Shown: positions 55,461 to 63,083 of the stretch, piece after piece
How the letters are laid out: the number at the start of each line of letters is the position of its first letter
How positions within the stretch are numbered: the first letter of the stretch is position 1
Assembly (NCBI RefSeq): GCF_002056295.1
Contig: NZ_CP020100.1
Span: 2,069,501-2,133,500 of the forward strand
Length of the DNA stretch: 64,000 bases
Direction: 5' to 3'
Origin: Halopseudomonas phragmitis
Lineage (GTDB): Bacteria; Pseudomonadota; Gammaproteobacteria; Pseudomonadales; Pseudomonadaceae
Translations under genes and position numbers: made by a program
Notes under the pieces: model-generated
Seen by the model: the letters and a program-made list of their open reading frames with translations, nothing else
Told to the model about the DNA's origin: nothing
Databases searched by the model: none

Positions 55461-57443
55461 ATGATTGAGCAGGCACTGTTACAAACACTGTTGCTCCTGG
55501 GCGTTACGGTGTTTGTCGTGTTGCTATGCCAGCGCCTGCGTGTGCCGAGCAGCCTTGCCTACCTACTGGTCGGGGTGGTGTTGGGCAGCCATACGGCCGG
55601 TCCTGTGATCAATGATCACTACATTCGCATCATCGCCGAGTTCGGCATTGTGTTCCTGTTGTTTTCGATAGGGCTCAGCTTCAGCCTTTCGCAGATTTAT
55701 GCGATGCGCCATACCATCCTGGGGCTGGGAACCGCGCAGGTAGCTTTGACTACTGCGCTGGTGGGTATGGGGGCTTGGCTACTAGGTATGCCGGCGGCGA
55801 TGGCCTTTGTGGCGGGGGCTGTGTTTGCGCAATCTTCGACGACTGTAATCAGCAAGCAGTTGCTTGAGCAAGGGGAGGACAACACGCGCCATGGCCGTCT
55901 GGGTACCGCCATGTCTGTATTTCAAGATATCACTGCCGTCCCCTTCGTTATCATTATCCCGGTTTTGGGTACTGCTGTGGCCACGGCAGTGGCTGGGGAG
56001 CTGGCCTGGGCTTTGCTAAAGGCATTTATAGCCATGCTCGCGGTGCTGCTTGTTGGGCGCTATCTGCTCAAGCCGTTTTTTCATCTGGTTGCTGAAAGTC
56101 GTTCGCCTGAGTTGTTTACTCTGACTGTACTGTTTGTGTCGCTGGCCTCGGCTGGCGTTACTGCTCTGATGGGACTGTCCATGGCATTTGGTGCTTTTCT
56201 GGCAGGTATGGTGCTGGCGGAAACCGAGTTCCGGCACCAAGTGGAAGCGACTGTCAGGCCTTTCCGTGATGTCTTGCTGGGAGTGTTCTTTGTCAGTATC
56301 GGTATGCTGGTTCAACCGGCCCTGCTGCCAGAGGTCTGGATCGAAGTAGTGATTGGGGCACTGTTGTTGCTGTCGAGCAAGCTGGTGCTGGTTTTTCTTA
56401 TTATTCGTTTCTCTGGTATCGATAGCACAACTGCCTGGCGTACTGCTCTGATTCTGGCTGTTGGTGGTGAGTTTGGTTTTGCTCTCATTGCAATCGCGCT
56501 CGATGGCGCCATTATCGATCCGCGACTGGCTCAGATTCTGTTGTACAGCGTTTTGCTATCAATGACTATTGCTCCTTTCATTATTCGGAATAATTTGCGT
56601 CTTTCAGCCTGGCTGAGTCGTCATGAAGCTCGACAGCAGGATGCTGACGAGTCGCTTCGACTCAGTGGGAGCGTTCAGCTTGGAAGGCATGTGGTTATCT
56701 GTGGCTTCGGTCGAACTGGTCAAATGGTTGGGCGGCTACTGGAACGTGAAGGCGTGCCATTTGTGGCCCTTGATACCGATAGCTCATTGGTGCGTGAGGC
56801 GCGCCTAGCGGGTAGCCCGGTTTATTTTGCCGACTCGACCGAGGCTGCGGTCCTTGATGCGGCGGGGGTGGGGCAGGCCAGTCTGCTGGTTATCAGTCAC
56901 AATGACAGAACCGCCGCCATTATGACGCTGGCCTGTGTGGCGCGCCTTGAGCACAGGATTCCGGTGCTGGTAAGGGCGCGTGATGAGTCGATGGCCGATG
57001 AGCTGCGTGCTAAGGGGGCTGCTGAGGTTATCCCCGAGACTCTTGAAGCCGGGTTAACTTTGGCATCTCATGCGCTGTTGACGCTTGGTGTTCCGATGTA
57101 CCGGGTGACAGATTATCTTCAGGAGCAGCGCCGTCAGCGCTACCCGATGCTACGTGAGTTATTTCGTGGCCAGCTGGACGAGATAAAACTATCGGATACG
57201 CATAGCATCGAGCGCCTGCATTCAATCCAGATTGATGACAGTTGTCCGTTGCTGGGGCAGGCTCTGGGGGAGCTGCCTTTGGGGAATGTGCTGATTGCGG
57301 CTCTGGTCAGGGATGAGCAGCGCACTCGCTACCCAGCGCCACAAACTCGCCTCCAGGCTGGTGATGTTCTGGTGTTGCTTGGGGCGACGGAGGATATTCG
57401 GAGCGTTGAAGTGCGGTTGACCGGTGGGGCTACGAGTCTGTAA
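55461..57443 (+). CDS. CPA2 family cation:proton antiporter with TrkA domains (KefB/YbaL-like)
   Basis: 660 aa. About 12-13 membrane helices (1-390; RVPSSLAYLLVGVVLGSHTA; VFAQSSTTVISKQLLEQGED; FQDITAVPFVIIIPVLG); TrkA_N Rossmann domain starting at about 410 (VVICGFGRTGQMVGRLLERE, VALDTDSS) and TrkA_C near 570-655 (SIQIDDSCPLLGQALGELPL). Probably K+ or Na+ efflux gated by nucleotide. Its last 14 bases overlap the end of the PII-like gene on the other strand. Confidence 0.88.
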   Translation: MIEQALLQTLLLLGVTVFVVLLCQRLRVPSSLAYLLVGVVLGSHTAGPVINDHYIRIIAEFGIVFLLFSIGLSFSLSQIYAMRHTILGLGTAQVALTTALVGMGAWLLGMPAAMAFVAGAVFAQSSTTVISKQLLEQGEDNTRHGRLGTAMSVFQDITAVPFVIIIPVLGTAVATAVAGELAWALLKAFIAMLAVLLVGRYLLKPFFHLVAESRSPELFTLTVLFVSLASAGVTALMGLSMAFGAFLAGMVLAETEFRHQVEATVRPFRDVLLGVFFVSIGMLVQPALLPEVWIEVVIGALLLLSSKLVLVFLIIRFSGIDSTTAWRTALILAVGGEFGFALIAIALDGAIIDPRLAQILLYSVLLSMTIAPFIIRNNLRLSAWLSRHEARQQDADESLRLSGSVQLGRHVVICGFGRTGQMVGRLLEREGVPFVALDTDSSLVREARLAGSPVYFADSTEAAVLDAAGVGQASLLVISHNDRTAAIMTLACVARLEHRIPVLVRARDESMADELRAKGAAEVIPETLEAGLTLASHALLTLGVPMYRVTDYLQEQRRQRYPMLRELFRGQLDEIKLSDTHSIERLHSIQIDDSCPLLGQALGELPLGNVLIAALVRDEQRTRYPAPQTRLQAGDVLVLLGATEDIRSVEVRLTGGATSL

Positions 57444-57783
57444 CCGGGTGCTGTTGGTTCAATGCCTCGATATGGGCGCTGAGGCCTACGGCACGTGTAA
57501 CATCAAGCTCCAGGGCAATGCCGGTCTGCAGGCTTTCATCCAGTTTCCCTGCCTTGAGTACAGCTTCCATGATGGCGTCACTTCGGCGTGCCTCAACCAG
57601 GAGCAGAATTACTGTGCGAGAGCCCAAGAACTCTAGGCCAAAGAAGCTTTTGTGCATCTTGAGGCCCTGACCCTGAGCGTTATTGATGATGGTCGCTCCA
57701 GTGGCACCAGCTTCCCTGGCTGCGTCGAGTACTGACTCAGACCGTTCATTGTCGACGAAGACCATTATCAACTTGAAGTCCAT
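57430..57783 (-). CDS. Divergent PII-like regulatory protein
   Basis: 117 aa. FKLIMVFVDNERSESVLDAA, AGATGATIINNAQGQGLKMH and TVILLLVEARRSDAIMEAVL follow the GlnB/PII beta-alpha-beta pattern, with KLDESLQTGIALELDVTRAV near the C-terminus. The T-loop uridylylation tyrosine and canonical KPF/RG motifs are missing, so it is not GlnB/GlnK. Start ATG 57783; 15 extra codons upstream include Cys-rich noise. Convergent with, and overlapping, the antiporter gene. Regulation of transport is the likeliest role but is inferred. Confidence 0.75.
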   Translation of the reverse strand: MDFKLIMVFVDNERSESVLDAAREAGATGATIINNAQGQGLKMHKSFFGLEFLGSRTVILLLVEARRSDAIMEAVLKAGKLDESLQTGIALELDVTRAVGLSAHIEALNQQHPVTDS

Positions 57784-57918
57784 AACACCTAATCCTGTGC
57801 AAGAGGCGACATTGCAAGTATTGCACACACCGGTATCTTTTTATTGAGCCAGATCACTTGCAGGTAATTGCTTCCTGTAAGTGATCTGATTCTGCTGGTT
57901 TGAGGATCAAGGCAGGGA

Positions 57919-59349
57919 TCAGGCGGCGGCGATTACATCCCCATGGTTTTCCGGCTCGATCAGGGCACGGTGCAATGCTGCCACGGCGGCGTCGTAGTCA
58001 TCCTCATGGACGATGCACTGCATTTCTACCTGGCGAATCGACTGGTGAATGGCCTGGATGTTGATGCCGGCTTCGGCCAGTGCCGCTACGGTCTTGGCCA
58101 GGATGCCCTTGACCTTGAGGTCCGAGCCAATCGCCGAGACGATGGCGATGTTGTGTACGTTGACCTCGGCCATTGGGTAGCTTTCTTCGATCAGGCGCGA
58201 TGCACGATTGAGCATCTTGCGCGAGCCGGCCACATAGTAGGTGATGCTGTTGGCATCGGAATCCTTGTTCACCAGATACAGCTTGAGCTGCTTGAGCAGC
58301 TTGGTGATTTCAATGTCGTAGCCGACATCGCCGAGCATTTCCTGGTCAAACACTTCCAGCCCGAACACGTCGGTACGTCCGGCGATGATCTCGACGCAGG
58401 GCTTCTCGCTACGATAATCCTGACTGATCAGTGTGCCGCCGTGTTCCGGTTCGAAGGCGTTCTTGATTCGCAGCTGGATGCCGGCCCGGCGCAGGGTGCG
58501 TGCGGCCTTGGGATGAATGGCTTCCATGCCCAGATTCGACAGTTGATCGGCAACGTCGTAGTTGGTGCGGCCAATGGTCACCACCTTATCGACACCGACC
58601 AGATTCGGGTCGGCGCTGGAAAGGTGGTATTCCTTGTGAATGATGGCTTCGCGGGCACCGGTGCTGGCGGCGATCTGGGCGAAGGTGATTTCGCTGTAGC
58701 CACGATCAAAGGTGTTCATCAGGCCTTCGCGGCAGTGGGTGTAGCCAGTGGCGACCACCAGTTCGCGCGACAGATCGATGCCGTCGAAGCTGTCCTTGAT
58801 CATGTCCTGGAACAGCTTGGGTTGGGGCTGGTTCCAGCCGGTCAGGTCGACCAGGCGGGCGCTGATACCACGTTTCTTGAGCGCCAGTACGGTGTTGAAG
58901 GCGCTGTGCGCCTCGCCGAGAGAAGCAAGCATTTCGCGCACCTTCATCAGCTGTTCGCTGAGCTGGAAGTGTCCGTAGCTGCACAGCTGCTGGAGGCTGA
59001 CCATGCATTCGCGCACATCGCTGATCCGGCTTTCGATAAAGCGGTCGGCAGCTTGGAGTTCATAGTCGCTGTTGAACAGTTCGGCGTTCTTGGCCTTCAT
59101 TTTTTCCAGTACGGCATCCAGCGCCTCAAGCCAGGCGTCTTCATTGTGCGCATCGGCAAAGCGCTCATACACGCCGGGCTCGCCGGTTTTTTTGTGTTCG
59201 AGCAGGGCGTTGGTCATGCCGCTGTAGGCAGAGACTACGAAGACGCGCTGATACAGTTCTGCGCCCTGACGTTGGCCAATGAAAATGTTGTTCAGTACTT
59301 CGTCGAAGCGGCTCATTGAGGTGCCGCCGATCTTTTCTACTGTATGCAT
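57919..59349 (-). CDS. ask: Ectoine-associated aspartokinase
   Basis: 476 aa monofunctional aspartate kinase feeding aspartyl-phosphate to ectoine synthesis. HTVEKIGGTSMSRFDEVLNN (kinase motif), SAYSGMTNALLEHKKTGEPG, YSEITFAQIAASTGAREAII, and two C-terminal ACT domains (LKVKGILAKTVAALAEAGIN). This divergent Ask_Ect form is thought less feedback-inhibited than the household enzyme. Fourth gene of ectABC-ask, 202 bases after ectC across a long hairpin. Confidence 0.93.
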   Translation of the reverse strand: MHTVEKIGGTSMSRFDEVLNNIFIGQRQGAELYQRVFVVSAYSGMTNALLEHKKTGEPGVYERFADAHNEDAWLEALDAVLEKMKAKNAELFNSDYELQAADRFIESRISDVRECMVSLQQLCSYGHFQLSEQLMKVREMLASLGEAHSAFNTVLALKKRGISARLVDLTGWNQPQPKLFQDMIKDSFDGIDLSRELVVATGYTHCREGLMNTFDRGYSEITFAQIAASTGAREAIIHKEYHLSSADPNLVGVDKVVTIGRTNYDVADQLSNLGMEAIHPKAARTLRRAGIQLRIKNAFEPEHGGTLISQDYRSEKPCVEIIAGRTDVFGLEVFDQEMLGDVGYDIEITKLLKQLKLYLVNKDSDANSITYYVAGSRKMLNRASRLIEESYPMAEVNVHNIAIVSAIGSDLKVKGILAKTVAALAEAGINIQAIHQSIRQVEMQCIVHEDDYDAAVAALHRALIEPENHGDVIAAA

Positions 59350-59411
59350 AATTCTGGTTACCGTCCCGGGTGTGTTGGGTTGTGTCGGCTGAGTGCACGG
59401 AGTTCACTAGC

Positions 59412-59516
59412 GGTGTTGGTGCTGGCCTGTTCCAGACCGTCGATGCCCTGGACGGGCATCGTCGAGCTCCCAGGGATGGGTTCACAGCGTGTCTGGGACA
59501 GGCCAGCACCAATGCC
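59412..59516. repeat. Long inverted-repeat hairpin between ectC and ask
   Basis: Arms of 26 bases (59412-59437 and 59491-59516) match at 23 positions around core TTGGTGCTGGCCTGT. Inside lies a second perfect stem CGATGCCC-TGGAC-GGGCATCG (59441-59461). No T tract. Similar multi-stem extragenic elements occur in Pseudomonas and Marinobacter genomes as I recall. Confidence 0.75.
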
Positions 59517-59551
59517 GCCTGCACACAAGTTCCAGGGTGGATCTGTGGCAC

Positions 59552-59935
59552 TTAATCCAGCGGATAAACCCCGTCCTTATCGTGCACTTCCTTGCCGGAC
59601 AGTGGCGGATTGAATACGCAGGCCATCTTCATGTCTTCGCTGCCGCCGCGCAGCAGGTGCTCGTCGTGCTGGTCGAGGATGTACAGAGTGCCGGCCTCGA
59701 TCGGATAGACCTTGCCGTCCGCCAGGGTCTCGATCTCGCCATTGCCGCTCATGCAGTAGACCGACTCCAGGTGGTTCTTGTAGTGGATGTGGGTCTCGGT
59801 GTTGGCGTAGATAGTGGTGATGTGGAACGAGAACCCCATGTTGTCGTCTTTGAGCAGCATGCGGGTACTTTCCCAGTTCTCCGATACCACGCGGCGTTCG
59901 GAGTTTTCGCAATCTTTCAGGGTGCGTACGATCAT
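59552..59935 (-). CDS. ectC: L-ectoine synthase EctC
   Basis: 127 aa cupin-fold cyclase converting N-gamma-acetyl-diaminobutyrate to ectoine. [36 protein letters not shown] and [12 protein letters not shown] include the conserved metal and substrate residues. Start at ATG 59935 after AAGGAG; an alternative in-frame ATG at 59959 is not supported. Confidence 0.95.
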   Translation of the reverse strand: MIVRTLKDCENSERRVVSENWESTRMLLKDDNMGFSFHITTIYANTETHIHYKNHLESVYCMSGNGEIETLADGKVYPIEAGTLYILDQHDEHLLRGGSEDMKMACVFNPPLSGKEVHDKDGVYPLD

Positions 59936-59971
59936 TCGAGGATCTCCTTGGATCATCAAAGATTAAGGGGG

Positions 59972-61258
59972 TCAGGAGGCCTGGCTGTCGACCTGCTCGG
60001 TCATGACCTTGGCGAAGGCTGCATCAAGAATGTCCATGGCCTTGGCGATCTGCTCTTCGCTGATGATCAGCGGGCACAGACATTTGACGACCTGGCTATG
60101 GTTGCCGCTGGTTTCGATCACCAGGCCGCGCTCGAAGGCCTCGCGGCAGATCGCGGCGGCGATGTCTCCGTCCGGGCAGTTGATGCCGATCATCATGCCG
60201 CGCCCCTTGACGTACAGCGAGTCGGGGCCGTGCTTGCGGACGATTTTCTGCATCCGCTCCTTGATCAGCTTGCCCTTGGCCTGGACCGACTTGGCGAATT
60301 CGTCATTGGTCCAGAAGTGCTCCAGCGCTGCCGTGGCAGTGACGAAGGCATGGTTGTTGCCGCGGAAGGTGCCGTTGTGTTCGCCTGGCTCCCATTGGTC
60401 CAGTTCGCGGCGAAACAGCACAATCGCGAACGGCAGACCGAAGCCGCTGAGCGACTTGGACAGGGTGATGATGTCCGGCTTAATGCCCATCTCTTCGAAG
60501 CTGAAGAAGTTGCCGGTACGGCCGCAACCGGCCTGAATGTCATCGACGATCAGTAGCATGTCGTGCTTGCGGCAGAGCTTTTCCAGCTTGCGCATCCATT
60601 CGGCTGACGCGGTGTTCAGGCCGCCTTCACCCTGGACCACTTCAACGATGACGGCTGCCGGCTTGTCGACGCCGCTGCTCGGATCGCTGAGCAGTTTGTC
60701 CATCATGGCGATGGTGTTGACGTCCTTGCCGAAGTAATTGGCGTAGGGCATGCGGCTGACTTCGGCCAGGGGTACGCCAGCGGCACCACGGTGGTGCTGG
60801 TTGCCGGTAGCGGCCAGGGCACCAATAGTGCAGCCATGGAAGCCGTTGGTGAAACTGATGATATTGCTGCGGCCGGTGACCTTGCGCGCCAGCTTCAGGG
60901 CAGCTTCAACCGAGTTGGCACCGGTCGGTCCGCTGAACTGAATGACATGATCGCCCAGACCGCGCGGTTCAAGGATGACCCGGTGGAAGGTTTCCAGGAA
61001 CCGTTCCTTGGCATCGGAGTACATGTCCAGGCCATGGGTCAGGCCATCGTTCTCCAGATAGTCGATCAGCGCTTTCTTCAGAACCGGGTGGTTATGTCCG
61101 TAGTTCAAGGTACCGGCACCGGCGAGGAAGTCGATATAGGACTTGCCTTCGCGGGTGATCAGTTCGGCGCCGCGCGCCTGTTTGAAGACCACGGGGAACG
61201 AGCGGCAATAGCTGCGGATACCGGATTCATGTTGTTCGAACTGTTCGAAGGTGTTCAT
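59972..61258 (-). CDS. ectB: Diaminobutyrate aminotransferase EctB
   Basis: 428 aa PLP enzyme making L-2,4-diaminobutyrate from aspartate semialdehyde. IDFLAGAGTLNYGHNHPVLK, FSGPTGANSVEAALKLARKV, FTNGFHGCTIGALAATGN, and the PLP lysine in IITLSKSLSGFGLP. Start at ATG 61258 following AGGAG; six further codons upstream in frame are unlikely. Confidence 0.95.
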   Translation of the reverse strand: MNTFEQFEQHESGIRSYCRSFPVVFKQARGAELITREGKSYIDFLAGAGTLNYGHNHPVLKKALIDYLENDGLTHGLDMYSDAKERFLETFHRVILEPRGLGDHVIQFSGPTGANSVEAALKLARKVTGRSNIISFTNGFHGCTIGALAATGNQHHRGAAGVPLAEVSRMPYANYFGKDVNTIAMMDKLLSDPSSGVDKPAAVIVEVVQGEGGLNTASAEWMRKLEKLCRKHDMLLIVDDIQAGCGRTGNFFSFEEMGIKPDIITLSKSLSGFGLPFAIVLFRRELDQWEPGEHNGTFRGNNHAFVTATAALEHFWTNDEFAKSVQAKGKLIKERMQKIVRKHGPDSLYVKGRGMMIGINCPDGDIAAAICREAFERGLVIETSGNHSQVVKCLCPLIISEEQIAKAMDILDAAFAKVMTEQVDSQAS

Positions 61259-61272
61259 GGGTGCTCCTGGCT

Positions 61273-61785
61273 TCATGCCTTGGCAGATGGTGAAAAAGGG
61301 CCGGCGCGATACAGCACTTCATCGTCGTGCTGGCCGTTGAAATGATTGCTGCGGGAAAACAGTACCCGGGTCTGGTAGTCACTGTTGAGGCGCGCGAAGG
61401 CGCGCTTGAACAGGGCTTCCGAGGCTTCGTTGCCCGGTGTGATGGTGGTTTCCATGTACTGCACGCCGTTGGCCATCACTCGCTCGGTCAGGGCCAGCAG
61501 CATCTTCAGGGCCAGCCCCTGGCCACGCATGCGGTCGTCGACCGCGACCTGCCAGACAAACAGGGTGTCCGGGCGGGCTGGTGGGCGATAGCCGGAAATG
61601 AATCCGACCAGTTCGCCATTGGCAGCAATAGCTGCGATGGCGGTATCGGCAAAGTCGCTGCATTGCAGCAGATTGCAGTAAACCGAGTTGGTATCCAGTG
61701 GTTTGCAGCGCTCGACCAGTTGATTCAGTGCGTAGCCGTCAGTATCGCGCGGCTGGCGCAAAGTCACGGGTGTAAGGTCTGTCAA
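61273..61785 (-). CDS. ectA: Diaminobutyrate acetyltransferase EctA
   Basis: 170 aa GNAT enzyme that acetylates diaminobutyrate. LRQPRDTDGYALNQLVERCK and TLFVWQVAVDDRMRGQGLAL (acetyl-CoA loop) are characteristic. No ATG fits; TTG at 61785 is the only in-frame start before the upstream stop at 61819-61821, supported by AGGATG at eleven to six bases upstream. First gene of the operon. Its AT-rich leader should hold osmoregulated promoters. Confidence 0.93.
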   Translation of the reverse strand: MTDLTPVTLRQPRDTDGYALNQLVERCKPLDTNSVYCNLLQCSDFADTAIAAIAANGELVGFISGYRPPARPDTLFVWQVAVDDRMRGQGLALKMLLALTERVMANGVQYMETTITPGNEASEALFKRAFARLNSDYQTRVLFSRSNHFNGQHDDEVLYRAGPFSPSAKA

Positions 61786-61822
61786 AACGTCATCCTGATA
61801 TTTATGTGTAAATGCTTTTTAA

Positions 61823-61852
61823 ATAATAAACATATCCAAAAAAATATCTCAA
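61823..61852 (-). promoter_or_regulatory. Candidate sigma70 promoter of ectABC-ask
   Basis: On the minus strand TTGAGA (61852-61847), 18-base spacer, TATTAT (61828-61823). Four of six matches or better at each box; about 38 bases before the start codon. A weak spacer and AT-rich surround fit an osmo-induced promoter. Confidence 0.5.
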
Positions 61853-62001
61853 CCCGCCATTAATGCAGGTCTTGACCGTATGTCGTTGCTCATCAAATAT
61901 TTTCAACTGTTAAATATGTTTGTCATGAAAAGGGTGCAGAGCAGGGATGGCGGGGGATTGAGGGAGGCTGGGCTGGCAGTGGATTTGGAGTTTTCTGGGA
62001 G

Positions 62002-62063
62002 CCTTGAGCATCTGCTCAAGGCCGGTGTTGCAGGGTAGTTCGTGCGGGAGCGGATGCTCCCGC
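62002..62063. repeat. Paired-palindrome element, copy B
   Basis: CCTTGAGC-ATCT-GCTCAAGG (62002-62021), 22 bases, GCGGGAGC-GGAT-GCTCCCGC (62044-62063). Reverse-oriented counterpart of the pair at 19896-19957, 14 bases after the rhlG-like stop codon. Confidence 0.75.
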
Positions 62064-62076
62064 CTCACGGGTGGCT

Positions 62077-62847
62077 TTAGAGGGTAAAACCGCCGTCGAT
62101 CGGGATGATGTTGCCGGTCATGTAGGCGCCGGCGCTGCTGGCCAGCATGATGGCCAGGGCGGACATTTCTTCCGGGCGGCCCCAGCGGCGCATCGGAATG
62201 TCTTCGCAGTCCTTGGCCAGGGCCTCGGGGTCGAGATGAATATGCCGGGTCATCTTGCTCGGGAAGCGTCCGGGGGCGATGACGTTGACATTGATATGCT
62301 GATCAACCAGTTCCCGGGCCAATTGCCGTGAGAGCTGATGAACAGCGGCCTTGCTCGGGCCATAGGACCAGGCGTTTTCGTTCATGGTGGTAATGCCGGC
62401 CACCGAGCCGATATTGATCACCCTTGAAGGATTGTCACCGCTGGCACCCTTGCGCAGTAGTGGCAACAACTGCTGGGTGGTGCTGAATACGGCAGTGACG
62501 TTGAGCTGCATGACCTTGTGCCAGCCGTCGGCGGGGAAGCTTTCCAGTGGTGCGCCCCAGGCCGTGCCGGCGTTGTTGACCAGAATGTCCAGTTGCTCGA
62601 TATGCTGGCTCAGTTCGTTGGCCAGGGCCTTAGCCCCATCCTCGCTGGACAGGTCGGCGGCCAGGGCCCGGCATTGGCCGTACTGGCTCAGTTCGCTGGC
62701 GGTAGCCTGGCCTTCTTCCAGTTTGCGACTGCAGATGATGACGTTAGCGCCGGCCTGGACGAAGCCCTTGGCGATCATCTTGCCGATTCCCCGGCTGCCG
62801 CCGGTGACCAGGGCTGTGCGTCCGGCCAGACTGAAATATTCCTGCAT
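62077..62847 (-). CDS. rhlG: RhlG-like SDR 3-oxoacyl reductase
   Basis: 256 aa SDR matching P. aeruginosa RhlG as I recall it (YFSLAGRTALVTGGSRGIG, INIGSVAGI, VIAPGRFPSKMTRHI, IPIDGGFTL). NADP site TGGSRGIG (15-22), NNAG (91-94), catalytic Ser148, Tyr162, Lys166. RhlG was first proposed to draw beta-hydroxy acids toward rhamnolipid and PHA, later disputed. ATG at 62847 follows GGAG; a further ATG at 62859 lacks a ribosome site. Stand-alone. Confidence 0.87.
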   Translation of the reverse strand: MQEYFSLAGRTALVTGGSRGIGKMIAKGFVQAGANVIICSRKLEEGQATASELSQYGQCRALAADLSSEDGAKALANELSQHIEQLDILVNNAGTAWGAPLESFPADGWHKVMQLNVTAVFSTTQQLLPLLRKGASGDNPSRVINIGSVAGITTMNENAWSYGPSKAAVHQLSRQLARELVDQHINVNVIAPGRFPSKMTRHIHLDPEALAKDCEDIPMRRWGRPEEMSALAIMLASSAGAYMTGNIIPIDGGFTL

Positions 62848-63083
62848 GAGATGCTCCATAGGATAGGTTGTGAATATAGATAACCTAGTGGACCCTAGTG
62901 CTATCGGGGCTTCCGGCCAAGTTCTGGCAGGTCTTATCAGAGCCTGGAATGGCCCGCCATAGCGCTGGCAGAGTCACCGATGTGTCGCTAAAACGACCGT
63001 CCCGGGCCGTTGCTCGTTCGGCAGTCAGCGTTGTTTTGCTTTATCCTGTGGACACTATCGAGTTGCTGAGAAGGGGTATCCGG
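62848..63083. other. Divergent spacer rhlG/speA
   Basis: 236 bases. No clear promoter or terminator was recognised; GTCCCGGGCC near 63000 is part of a loose palindrome. The 3' end contains AAGGGG, the probable speA ribosome site. Confidence 0.4.

Larger units (their letters stand above)
61786..62076. other. Spacer between ectA and rhlG-like gene
   Basis: 291 bases. The half next to ectA is strongly AT-rich (61800-61920) and holds a candidate sigma70 promoter. The far half carries the paired-palindrome element, near the stop of the rhlG-like gene. No regulator gene of the EctR type is present. Confidence 0.6.

Noticed and set aside
57943-59319. 458-codon open frame on the plus strand across the aspartokinase gene
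   Set aside because: Exactly antisense to a well-conserved gene in high-GC DNA; its protein resembles nothing and has no ribosome site.
59489-60556. 355-codon open frame antisense to ectC and ectB
   Set aside because: Shadow frame of two clear genes; composition only.
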